Shown in pieces: positions 44,217 to 52,661 of a stretch of DNA of 64,000 nt. The position numbers were made by a program, and so were the translations under genes. The stretch's first letter is position 1; every line of letters starts with the position of its first letter. The notes beneath the pieces are model-generated. The model ran no database searches. It had not been told where the DNA came from and saw nothing but the letters and a program-made list of their open reading frames with translations. Origin of the DNA: Didymella arachidicola (lineage: Eukaryota; Ascomycota; Dothideomycetes; Pleosporales; Didymellaceae); assembly GCA_016630955.3 (NCBI GenBank), contig CM049985.1:62001-126000 (forward strand). Reading direction: 5' to 3'.

Positions 44217-46705
44217 TGGAAGTCCGCCGCGACCCACGCTCGTTCCTCTTCTTCATCATCCTGCTGCTCATCAACTCGCCCGAGCCGCAGCAGCAGTCGT
44301 TCAACACGCGCTCCCGCTACGACGAGCTGATCCAGCGCGAGCACGACCAGCTCGACGTCTTGAACCGCACGCACTACGGCGACTTCAACGCCGCACGCAG
44401 GAAATGGCTCAACGTCAGCGGGTGTCGCAGCGACGACGGGTTCGCGTGGGACATGCTGCCTAGCGTGCAGGCCAAGGCGCACGCCCACGGGGAGCGCGCG
44501 CTGGGCGGTGCGTGGGCGGGCGTTCTGGACGGCCAAGCCGACATGCTGCCTCTGCCCGTGTACAGGAATCTGAGCGGCTATGTGCAGGGCGAGTGGGTGC
44601 GTGATGCGGGCAGTCGCATCAGACACCCGGCGGACATGGGCAACTCGACGCACCCCGCCAAAGACCCGTTCACGAATGCGGCCATGGAGTTTGATCGCAA
44701 CCTTACGGGCTCGAGTGGGAGTATCAGGGTGCATATCACCGAGCTCGAGGACAAGATGAGGGTCGATGTCAACAAGACCGTCTCTGAGATCAGCGCCAAG
44801 GTTGTGGTCGGGGACGATGAGAGCTTTGGGGGCAACTGGTGGGAGTTTTATGTGCATGGTGTGCATTTCAAGGATAGTGGACATGTGGTGCTGACCACGA
44901 CGAGCGAACGGTTTGCGGGCATCTTTGCGCTGCCGCATTTCCAGCTCTCGCGGGCGCTGCACGACACGTCTCAAGGGTTCTTGAATTGGACGATTCACGA
45001 GACCATCGAGCGGCAGATACATCGACCGTTTCCTGTCTGGAACCCATGGACGAGCTCGCCTGCTGGATCCAACGATGACATGATTGGGGTCGCGCACCAT
45101 TGCGAGTTCGTTCTTTACCTGCAACAGCCGCTAAGCACCCAGACTGGCGACATGGCCTGGCTGGAACACGAGATGCGCTTCCCCACTGGTGCACCGCTGG
45201 GTCCTCGCTCGCAGCTCTCCATGTCCATGGTGGGCTTCTCACCAGACTGCGGGTACATGATCGAGTCGAAAGGGCCGCCAGACTACCCCCCATCAGAAGC
45301 CATGCATCTCGTTGGGTCCAAGACGGAAGAGTACAACGACCGCGCAAGGCACAGCATTGTTGCCTTTGCCATCGCCCTCGCTTTCCAGTTGTCTTTCCTG
45401 ATCAAGCAGATGAAGGAGACAGCGACGCCATCTATGCGCAGCCGCGTCAGTTTCTACACCGTCGCCATGATGGCACTGGGCGATGGCTTCACATTCCTGG
45501 TTCTCATCTTCATGTACCTCTTCCTCGGCACCGCGCAGCTGGCCATGTACAGCATCGCCTTTATTGCTCTCTTCAGCGTGCTCGCACACCTGCGCTTCCT
45601 GATCGATATCTGGACCGTTCAGTCCGCTGAGCGTGCACGCCAGGAGCGACAAGCAGCGCCAGCAGCTCCAGCAGCACCGACCCCGCCGCCAGCGCCAGCG
45701 CCGTCCAATGATCTTCCCCTGGCAGCTGATGCGTTCGGCACTCCAGCAACCATATTCCGTCCGCCGCCTAATGCACCCCCAGGTCTCCCCCTCCCGGCAA
45801 CTGCGCCAGCGCCTCGCCCACCACCACCTGCGCGCCCACAAACGCCCATCCTCATCGCACCGGACCAAGACGACCCGCTCTCTGACGACGATGCGCCCCT
45901 TCTACCCACACAGAATCCAGCCACCGTTCCTGCCGCCGCACCAGCAAACCCTCGCGCCGAGTTTGGATCTCTCTACTCGCGCTTCTGCCTGCTGCTCATA
46001 ATAACCTTCTTCGTCTCGATCCAATTCGTAACCACACGCACCCTGTACCGCCGCGTGTACTTTTCCCTCCTCAGCCTGGTCTACCTCTCATTCTGGACGC
46101 CGCAGATCTGGCGCAACGTGCAGCGCAACTGCGGGCGCGCGCTGCGGTGGGACTACGTCCTCGGCACATCGCTCACGCGCCTCGCCCCTCTATCCTACTT
46201 TTACCTGAAGCAGGACAACGTGCTATTTGCCAGCACAGACGCAAGAGTCTTCTGCGCACTAGGTGCCTGGCTCTGGATCCAGATCCTCACCCTCGCAAGC
46301 CAAAACATCCTGGGCCCGCGCTTCTTCGTGCGCGACGGCTGGGCTCCCCCCGCATACGACTACCACCCCATTCTCCGCGCCGACTCCGAAGGCGCCATGC
46401 TCCCCCTCAACGCTTCCACCACCGACGCCATCCTCGGCGGCGCCTACCCCGGCAAAACCGCAGGCGAGCCGAAAGACAAAGGAAAGAAGGTCTTCGACTG
46501 CAGCATCTGCGCCAACGACATCGAGGTCCCCGTTGTCCCTGCCGGTGCGGACGAGAGCTCCGTGGGTGGCGCGGGTATGTTGCTGCAGCGGCGGATGTAT
46601 ATGGTTACTCCGTGTCGACATGTTTTCCATGCGGGTTGTCTCGAGGGCTGGATGAGGTATCGGCTTGTTTGTCCGAACTGTAGGGAGGCGCTTCCGCCGC
46701 TGTGA
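44216..46705 (+). CDS. dscA: Golgi/endosomal Tul1/DscA RING E3 ubiquitin ligase
   Basis: Catalytic subunit of the Dsc/Tul1 complex, which ubiquitinates Golgi membrane proteins and in many fungi is needed to cleave the SREBP transcription factor. Single exon, 829 aa. A signal-anchor-like N-terminus (FLFFIILLLINSPEPQQQ) leads to a large luminal domain (about 25-375) with NLSGYVQGEWVRDAG and several N-glycosylation sequons. Seven membrane spans follow (about 379-463 and 585-699), interrupted by a Pro/Ala-rich cytosolic loop (about 470-580). The C-terminal RING-H2 starts at C762 (FDCSICANDIEVPV) and ends CRHVFHAGCLEGWM...CPNCREALPPL, with a spacer between the first Cys pair and the CRH. The true start is the ATG at 44216; the preceding GTG belongs to the uORF. 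Confidence 0.95.
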   Translation: MEVRRDPRSFLFFIILLLINSPEPQQQSFNTRSRYDELIQREHDQLDVLNRTHYGDFNAARRKWLNVSGCRSDDGFAWDMLPSVQAKAHAHGERALGGAWAGVLDGQADMLPLPVYRNLSGYVQGEWVRDAGSRIRHPADMGNSTHPAKDPFTNAAMEFDRNLTGSSGSIRVHITELEDKMRVDVNKTVSEISAKVVVGDDESFGGNWWEFYVHGVHFKDSGHVVLTTTSERFAGIFALPHFQLSRALHDTSQGFLNWTIHETIERQIHRPFPVWNPWTSSPAGSNDDMIGVAHHCEFVLYLQQPLSTQTGDMAWLEHEMRFPTGAPLGPRSQLSMSMVGFSPDCGYMIESKGPPDYPPSEAMHLVGSKTEEYNDRARHSIVAFAIALAFQLSFLIKQMKETATPSMRSRVSFYTVAMMALGDGFTFLVLIFMYLFLGTAQLAMYSIAFIALFSVLAHLRFLIDIWTVQSAERARQERQAAPAAPAAPTPPPAPAPSNDLPLAADAFGTPATIFRPPPNAPPGLPLPATAPAPRPPPPARPQTPILIAPDQDDPLSDDDAPLLPTQNPATVPAAAPANPRAEFGSLYSRFCLLLIITFFVSIQFVTTRTLYRRVYFSLLSLVYLSFWTPQIWRNVQRNCGRALRWDYVLGTSLTRLAPLSYFYLKQDNVLFASTDARVFCALGAWLWIQILTLASQNILGPRFFVRDGWAPPAYDYHPILRADSEGAMLPLNASTTDAILGGAYPGKTAGEPKDKGKKVFDCSICANDIEVPVVPAGADESSVGGAGMLLQRRMYMVTPCRHVFHAGCLEGWMRYRLVCPNCREALPPL

Positions 46706-47008
46706 ATGGAATATGTTTTTTTGTCTGGGAACTTATGCGGATCTGTGACGAGGTGACTTATGATGTGCTCAGTTGGGCCTGTGCAAAGTCCTCGTCATGC
46801 AATGTGTAACAAAATCACCTATAGAAACCTCCCTATGGGCTTATATGCGGTTCAGCCCAACCAGACATTGACAAAAGCCTGACCTTGTGAAGCGTGCTCG
46901 AGAACGCTGCAAATTGCAACCAGAGCGCCCGCACGTGACTCCCTGACAAGCGCGCATCCACAACCCAAGCTCCATCACATCTAAACCTGCACGTCAACGT
47001 CACCCACC
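46706..47008. other. intergenic, dscA to FAM32A-like gene
   Basis: 303 bp covering the dscA 3' UTR and a short promoter. Nothing specific seen. Confidence 0.5.
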
Positions 47009-47419
47009 ATGCCCAGCATGTCCGACTACACAGCCGCAGGCGGCGGCCTGAAACTCAAAGGCGCCACCGGCAGCGGTATCGACAAGAAGAAGAAGAAGAA
47101 AAAGCGCCCGAGGCTCACCGAGGGCGGCTCATCCAGCTCCACACCTACAGCAGTCGAGCAGCGCACATCCAAGCCCTCAGACACAACACCGCCCGGCCGC
47201 TCGCCATCGCCATCAGCCGCCTCGCACTTAGTCCAGCACAGCAGCAGCCGGAAGAAAACCGCCGCCGAGCAGCGCCACGAAGAGTACCGGCGCAAGCGGC
47301 TCGAGGAAAAGATGCGCAAGGAGGGCGTCAAGACGCACAAGGAGAAGGTGGAGGAGCTGAATACGTATCTGAGCGGGTTGAGCGAGCACCATGATATGCC
47401 CAAGATTGGGCCTGGGTAA
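47009..47419 (+). CDS. FAM32A-like (DUF1754) protein
   Basis: Single exon, 136 aa. The start SDYTAAGGGLKLKGATGSGIDKKKKKKKRPR is classical for this eukaryotic family: a GGxLKLKG motif, a poly-Lys tract, then a Ser/Thr linker and the conserved C-terminal helix KTAAEQRHEEYRRKRLEEKM with KTHKEKVEELNTYLSGLSEH, ending HHDMPKIGPG. Human FAM32A is a nuclear protein that contacts the spliceosome active site near the 3' splice site. A second in-frame ATG lies three codons downstream. Confidence 0.93.
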   Translation: MPSMSDYTAAGGGLKLKGATGSGIDKKKKKKKRPRLTEGGSSSSTPTAVEQRTSKPSDTTPPGRSPSPSAASHLVQHSSSRKKTAAEQRHEEYRRKRLEEKMRKEGVKTHKEKVEELNTYLSGLSEHHDMPKIGPG

Positions 47420-48141
47420 GGATCTCAACGACGCCATGGCGACGGTCGGCGACGCGGATACGACCACGGTGGTTCTACGGGTATTATCTGGCTGCGGTAC
47501 GATGGTCGAGTGCGCTGCTATGCTACACAGCACGTGCATCCCGGAGCGATTGCGCGCTGAAAGACGGGGCTATTACTCAGCATTGTTGTTCACGCCCTGC
47601 GAGGCCGTCGACTGGATGTGTTCCAAGGTTGTCTTGCCGATTGTGTTCTTGCCACACATGTTTTGCGAACGTGGGCGTGGGCTTGATGATGGATGGGTAC
47701 ATCAACCGCTGGCCCGCACACAGCCGAGGCTGCGAGTCCTGCATCCACACAAGCAAGCACATTTTGCTCTGCGGGGCTGCGCATCAGACAGCGTTACGCA
47801 GCGAGTGGTGGTGTGCTTTCGGTTTTCTTTGTGTTTCCCATGATCCGTTTCCGCAGGTTGGGTTTGTGGGGGCGGGGAGGTGGCGTTGTTGGGCTAGTTG
47901 GCGAGACTGGTTGCGAGGGGAGATTGCAATTCATCAGCGCGTTGAGACGCAGCGCTCAGAAGAGCTGGAGGCTTTACCGGCCTATCGCTTGGATCTGTTA
48001 TGCTGGGAATCCGTGAGTTTGAGGCATAGGAAGGTGAGGTGCTTGTCCATCGGGTCTATCAAGATTGTAACACGATTCTTCGTGTCTATGGCTCAGCTTC
48101 ACAACTAAGGTGACACCCCCTCATTTCTATCCCACCCTCAC
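47420..48141. other. intergenic, convergent region
   Basis: 722 bp between the convergent ends of the FAM32A-like gene and a minus-strand hypothetical gene. Several overlapping open frames on both strands (for example 47391-47843) are Cys/Arg-rich and lack motifs; I do not call them. Confidence 0.45.
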
Positions 48142-48897
48142 CTAGCGTCTCCGCACACCATAGTCCTCGTTCTGCAGGACATGTCGATCCTGGAGGACCC
48201 TCCGTCGCGGCTCCTCCCTTGCCATACCCGAATCCCCACCTCCGCTACTTACACCAACACCCCCCCGTCCAGCCTCCAAATCAGCAACAAGCCTCCGATC
48301 CGCCATCTTCAAAACCCCCTCCGCCTCATCGCGCGGCAGCAACACCACGGACCCCCACTCCGCCGCCGCATCCACAAAATCAATAATCTCCTTCCGCTCA
48401 GCTACCCTCGCATCAGCACCGCTGCATCTCTCCACTTTCACGCATAACTCACCGTCACTCCTCTCCATCCCCACTCCCCGCCCCAGCGGATTCATCCCCA
48501 TAAACCGCCCCGGAAACACATCCTGGCTCTTCATCCTGCCCACGATCCGCGGATACGTGGCTAGAAAATCTAATCGCGCGCCGCTGGATAGCTTGGCGAG
48601 ATCGTACGCTGGATCGTACTGGGATACGAGGGCGCGCAGCCAGGTGAGGTCCGCGGCGCGGTGGGGGTAGTCGGGGAGCGAGGCGAGGATGCGCTGGGTT
48701 AGGCGGAGGGCGAAGAGGCCGATGATGAGGAAGGGGGGTGGGTGTGGGTCTGCGCGTTGTGGCGTGTGGGTTTGCGTGTGCGGCGAGGAGGCTGGGTTGT
48801 TGGTGTCGGGAGTTTGGGGTGTGCGGTGGGGTGCTGAGGGTGGACCATGGTGGACGACGTCGGGAGGCGGGTATGGTGCAGAGGTGAAGTCTCGCAT
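48142..48897 (-). CDS. hypothetical protein
   Basis: Single exon, 251 aa from the ATG at 48897. The first 50 residues are Pro/His/Thr-rich and disordered. A hydrophobic segment (FLIIGLFALRLTQRILASL) and an ordered region follow: AADLTWLRALVSQYDPAYDL, YPRIVGRMKSQDVFPGRFMG, then EIIDFVDAAAEWGSVVLLPR. The C-terminus is Gly/Arg-rich. I recognise no family. Coding is favoured by the coherent mix of ordered segments, though the C/G skew of this stretch can create chance frames. Confidence 0.55.
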   Translation of the reverse strand: MRDFTSAPYPPPDVVHHGPPSAPHRTPQTPDTNNPASSPHTQTHTPQRADPHPPPFLIIGLFALRLTQRILASLPDYPHRAADLTWLRALVSQYDPAYDLAKLSSGARLDFLATYPRIVGRMKSQDVFPGRFMGMNPLGRGVGMERSDGELCVKVERCSGADARVAERKEIIDFVDAAAEWGSVVLLPRDEAEGVLKMADRRLVADLEAGRGGVGVSSGGGDSGMAREEPRRRVLQDRHVLQNEDYGVRRR

Positions 48898-49264
48898 TGT
48901 AGCGGGTTGGTCTGAGGTGTTGATTGAAGATGCAGGAGTCTGACTTGGAGAACAAAAGGCGCTGTGGGCCTGCTGTTTCTGGTTCCGGTGTCGTATACCT
49001 ATCAGGTGCGTTGATCGCCACGTGAAGAGAGGTCGCTCGTCGGTCACGGCGGTGCAAACAGACTCTGCAGTTGCCCTCGCGGTATCTAACCATGTTACTC
49101 GCTCTTCTCCGCGTTCTCACCTTCACTTAGCTGGGTTCCCTAGCCTATGGTCCTTCACCTCAGCGTCATATACAAACACTCACACCAGTCCAACACTACT
49201 TCCTCCCACAAACAAACCCACAGCAACTTTGTACCCAAACACCACGAAACACAAACCATTCACC
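48898..49264. promoter_or_regulatory. divergent promoter
   Basis: 367 bp between a minus-strand hypothetical gene and the small secreted protein gene. The plus-strand leader is CA-rich (ACAAACACTCACACC). No TATA element recognised. Confidence 0.45.
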
Positions 49265-49725
49265 ATGCGCCTCACCCTCACCCTCACCATTCTCGCCCTC
49301 ACCCTTGGCGCCAGCGCCCTCGCATCCCAGCCCATCGACCTCGCGCCCCTCAACTTCCCCCCCGGCGCCCTCCCCTCGATGCTGCGAGCGCGCGCCCTCC
49401 ACTCCAGCGCCGACTGCCCCGCCTCGCCCCTCAGCTGCGGCGTCGTAGGGTACAAGAGCAGCACGTACACGACTTTTGGGCAGGGCACGTGCATCCAGCT
49501 CGGGTCCGACGTGGCCAGCATCTATGTGGCCAAGTGCTACTGCTCGCTGTGGAAGTAAGTGGACTGTGGTTCGAAAGTGTGGGGAAAGGTTCTGATCAGC
49601 CGCTATGTAGCACCTGCGAGGGCGGTCCCGGCGATGTCTACGTCGGTGGCATGATGATGTGCCAGCCGCCCGAGACGGAGTTCGGGAAAGAGGTCAAGTA
49701 TATTTCTTGCGGTGGGATGAAGTAG
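49265..49725 (+). CDS. small secreted cysteine-rich protein
   Basis: Exons 49265-49554 and 49611-49725, joined by a 56-nt GT-AG intron, give 134 aa. The N-terminus is a textbook signal peptide (MRLTLTLTILALTLGASALA), followed by a propeptide-like stretch (SQPIDLAPLNFPPGALPSML, then RARA) and a compact domain with eight cysteines: DCPASPLSC, GTC, KCYC, TC, MMC and SC. Size, secretion signal and Cys content match the effector-like or hydrophobic-surface small secreted proteins of plant-associated fungi. There is no hydrophobin spacing (no CC pairs) and no CFEM pattern. Role unknown; the four disulfide bonds are inferred from the Cys count. Confidence 0.82.
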
Positions 49726-50117
49726 CTGGATCGTGCGCTTCTCGAAGTATTACTCGGATTGGAGCTCACGTCTTGACACCCGGCCTGTTAGCACCACAGC
49801 ACAGGGCCCGAGCTACATTTTCGGCGATGGTGGTAGTTGGTTAGAGCCTGGGGGAACAATTCCATGGATCATGAATTATGGATAGATGAGTAGTAGGATT
49901 TTGAACAACAGTGACGGTATCCATCCCTGACTCAGGGATTGGAATCCTACTTTTTGCAAAATTCGAAACTGATCGACCCAAATGACGAACCTCTCTCCGC
50001 GTAACCGTTTGCTATAAGACAATAACCGGGCTGACTAGATTTACATACCAGTCTTCTCGAATCCAGCACGCATCCCCCCACACACACCCTAATCAACCAT
50101 CCCCCCACACTTCCCCC
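49726..50117. terminator. convergent 3' region
   Basis: 392 bp between the ends of two convergent genes. The last 80 bp are C/A-rich (CCCCCCACACACACCC). Poly(A) regions must lie here. Confidence 0.35.
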
Positions 50118-52661
50118 TCACACCCCCTCTCCCTCGCGCCTCTCCATAACCACCACCGGACTATCAACCCTATCCCCCATCTTCCCCTTCCTGCGCAGCG
50201 TCTTCGGCCTAGCCACCACAGCCCGAAACCTGCCATCACCCGCATGCACCCTCGCACACCTCGCATTGTTGCACGACCCGGGTTTCAGGTAACACATGGG
50301 CCGCTCGCAAGCCGTGCCAGAGGCCGCGCAATTCCGACACGGCTCGCCGGCGTCACACGTCTCGTTCCACCATTTCTCGTGGCAGTGCAGACAGACTGGG
50401 AAGTCTGGGGCAAGAGGGGCTGGGGTCGAGGAGCGTGCGGATGAGGGCGGTGCGGTTCTGGGTTGCTTGCGGGCTATGGTGAGACGAGGTGGTGCGTTGT
50501 TCGAGGACGGATGGCGGGTGTTTAGACGCGGAGATCCGGGTTGTAGGCGCTGAGGAGGGGGTGGCTGCGCGTTGTGTTGCGTTTGGTTGTGGTGGGCGAG
50601 GTTCGTGGCGCCGTTTGTGGGCTGTGCTGCACCGGGGTGATCGAGTGTTGTTTGTTGGGACTCAAACTGTGTAGAGCTACTACGACCTTCTTGTTGGTAG
50701 CCGGGCTGTGAAAAAGCATCATTCTGCTCCGAGAAGCTGGGGAAAGGCGTCGAGCTGTCCATCGCTCTGGGGAAACCGCCATTCGGGACGTCATTGCCCG
50801 AGATCTGGAAGTCTGCATTGCCGAAAGTTGTCTCTGCCGCGCCTTCGATGATATCTGTCACTTGATCCAGTGTTGGTGACGCCCATCCAGGAGTCTCCAT
50901 TGGATTGGTGGATGCGTTGGCGTGTTGAGCGCCCTGGAGGTCTCCGGGAGGAGACGGGTACAAGTTGCCATCTTGGAACTGGGCAGGGGACTGAATAGAA
51001 GAGTCGAAATCTCCACCTCTCGATTGTAACTCTTTAGGTGTTACTTGGTTGAACGATACGTCTGCGAGTGGCATGGCTGGTGAATTCGCGTTATACCCTG
51101 CTGTTAAAGTAAGCATTGGGTCGTAATTCATATTCAACATTGCAGGTGACTGCATGTAGTCGTGGAAATTATATTGTGGTGACTGCTGATACAGCTGCGG
51201 TGGCTGTATCTGGTCGGCTGGCCCAAAGCCAAGTGCTACATCGGACAATGGCGAGTGGTTACTGAAAGACTGGCGAGCTTGTGGAGTAAGAGGCGTAGGC
51301 GATATCTGGAAGGGTGATTGCAACGCAAACTGTCCACCTCCTTGCGGGAGATTCTGCATCATAGCAAAATTACCTGAAGCATTGGCTTGTGAGCCGTCTT
51401 GGCCAGAGATTGACGGCTGTTGGCTACCTTCCTGAGCAAGCTGTTGGGAGAAGACTTGCCATAACTGTGCAATGTTGAGCTGGGATTGACCAGCATTGCG
51501 TCTACTCGCGTGTGCGCGCAACATGTAATCTCGGAAGCGCTGGAGAGTACCAGTGCGTCGAGCTTCCATGAGTATAGCCTGCTCTTGTGCCTCGGCCTGC
51601 GCCTGCTGGACTGGCTGTATAGGGCCACTGTCTGTGTCTGGACCTTGAGGCAGTCGTGTCGGCGTCGTAGGGTTTTTAGAGAGCTGTTCGTTTCCTGTCG
51701 GTCGTTTCTTCCTCTTCGGAGTGGCTGCAGCGTCTGCGCTGTCCTGCTGCTGCCGTGGTGTAGGAAGGGTCGCGTCACTATTCATGTCAGCTTGGCTATA
51801 CCTCAACACAGCCGGCCCAATGTACCTTGTGGAGTTGAGTCGTCTACGCTTTCGCTGATCCGTCATTTGTGATGGACTTTGCTGTGTAGGCAAGGCGAAG
51901 CCAGCGCGGATGCCTGCGGTCATCGGCGAGGTTTGGACGGCTACACGCTGCGCTGATTGTTGTTGTAACTGCATCTTGTGCCATTCTAGCGCTTGTTGTG
52001 ACTTCTGAAGCTGCTGCTTGAGGCGGTCGTTCTCCTTTCGTGTCGACTCGAGCTCTTGAGCTTGCTTCTGTATTGCAGCGGCAAGCTGGCGAGCAGACTC
52101 CTCCTTCCACTGCTTCTGCTTCTCGTCGAGGGCCTTATCGTAGGCTTCCTTAGACTGTGTTTTGAATTTCTCCTTGTCTTCCTGGGACTTGGAGCTCATT
52201 TGTTTCCAGGCTTGCTGCACTCCTGCGAAAGCCTCCTTCTCTTGTGCAAGCCTGACCCGCAGCCTGTTGTTTGCGGTCTCCAGTTCTTGTAGTTGATTGA
52301 AAGTGCGCGCTGACCTTTGCTCTTGCGCATTTTCGTGCTCTAGATCTGTGATCTTTTGCTTAAGGGCATGGAATGCTTTAACAGCCTTTATCTCACTGTT
52401 CAGCTTGTCCTCGGTTTCCCTTTTGAGTGCCTGCTCGGTACGTTCGGCGTGTCGAGTTGCATGCAACATATGTTTGTAGCGTTCTGCTGCACGTTTCTCT
52501 GCATTTTTCTTCTCGACTTTGAGCGCCGTGACCTGGCGCTCGAGTTCTGCAATTTTGTCTGTCGGTGATATGGTGTGGGCAGGCGGGACGGCAGGTTGAT
52601 CAAAGGCGAGTGCTGCGTTCATGATTTGAGCTGCAAAGTCTGTCTCTGGTGGTGTCGACAT
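50118..52661 (-). CDS. coiled-coil protein with C-terminal Zn2Cys6-like and CCCH-like motifs
   Basis: Single exon, 847 aa. Residues ~33-230 form a long coiled coil rich in Glu/Lys/Gln (KIAELERQVTALKVEKKNAE, LQELETANNRLRVRLAQEKE). A nuclear-signal-like KRRRLNSTR and KRKKRP follow, then a Gln/Ser/Pro/Asn-rich middle resembling an activation domain. Near the C-terminus six Cys fall in the order C-x2-C-x8-C-x5-C-x2-C-x6-C, close to the fungal Zn(II)2Cys6 cluster (normally x6 in the first loop) and with the typical CDAGEPCRNC; right after comes C-x6-C-x4-C-x3-H (CYLKPGSCNNARCARVH), a compact CCCH-like site. The usual basic residues of DNA-binding Zn clusters are sparse. No known family recognised; a nuclear regulator is a guess. 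Confidence 0.85.
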   Translation of the reverse strand: MSTPPETDFAAQIMNAALAFDQPAVPPAHTISPTDKIAELERQVTALKVEKKNAEKRAAERYKHMLHATRHAERTEQALKRETEDKLNSEIKAVKAFHALKQKITDLEHENAQEQRSARTFNQLQELETANNRLRVRLAQEKEAFAGVQQAWKQMSSKSQEDKEKFKTQSKEAYDKALDEKQKQWKEESARQLAAAIQKQAQELESTRKENDRLKQQLQKSQQALEWHKMQLQQQSAQRVAVQTSPMTAGIRAGFALPTQQSPSQMTDQRKRRRLNSTRYIGPAVLRYSQADMNSDATLPTPRQQQDSADAAATPKRKKRPTGNEQLSKNPTTPTRLPQGPDTDSGPIQPVQQAQAEAQEQAILMEARRTGTLQRFRDYMLRAHASRRNAGQSQLNIAQLWQVFSQQLAQEGSQQPSISGQDGSQANASGNFAMMQNLPQGGGQFALQSPFQISPTPLTPQARQSFSNHSPLSDVALGFGPADQIQPPQLYQQSPQYNFHDYMQSPAMLNMNYDPMLTLTAGYNANSPAMPLADVSFNQVTPKELQSRGGDFDSSIQSPAQFQDGNLYPSPPGDLQGAQHANASTNPMETPGWASPTLDQVTDIIEGAAETTFGNADFQISGNDVPNGGFPRAMDSSTPFPSFSEQNDAFSQPGYQQEGRSSSTQFESQQTTLDHPGAAQPTNGATNLAHHNQTQHNAQPPPPQRLQPGSPRLNTRHPSSNNAPPRLTIARKQPRTAPPSSARSSTPAPLAPDFPVCLHCHEKWWNETCDAGEPCRNCAASGTACERPMCYLKPGSCNNARCARVHAGDGRFRAVVARPKTLRRKGKMGDRVDSPVVVMERREGEGV

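Noticed and set aside
43117..45124. Long minus-strand frames opposite the rhomboid and dscA genes
   Set aside because: Mirror images of real coding exons with no protein motif.
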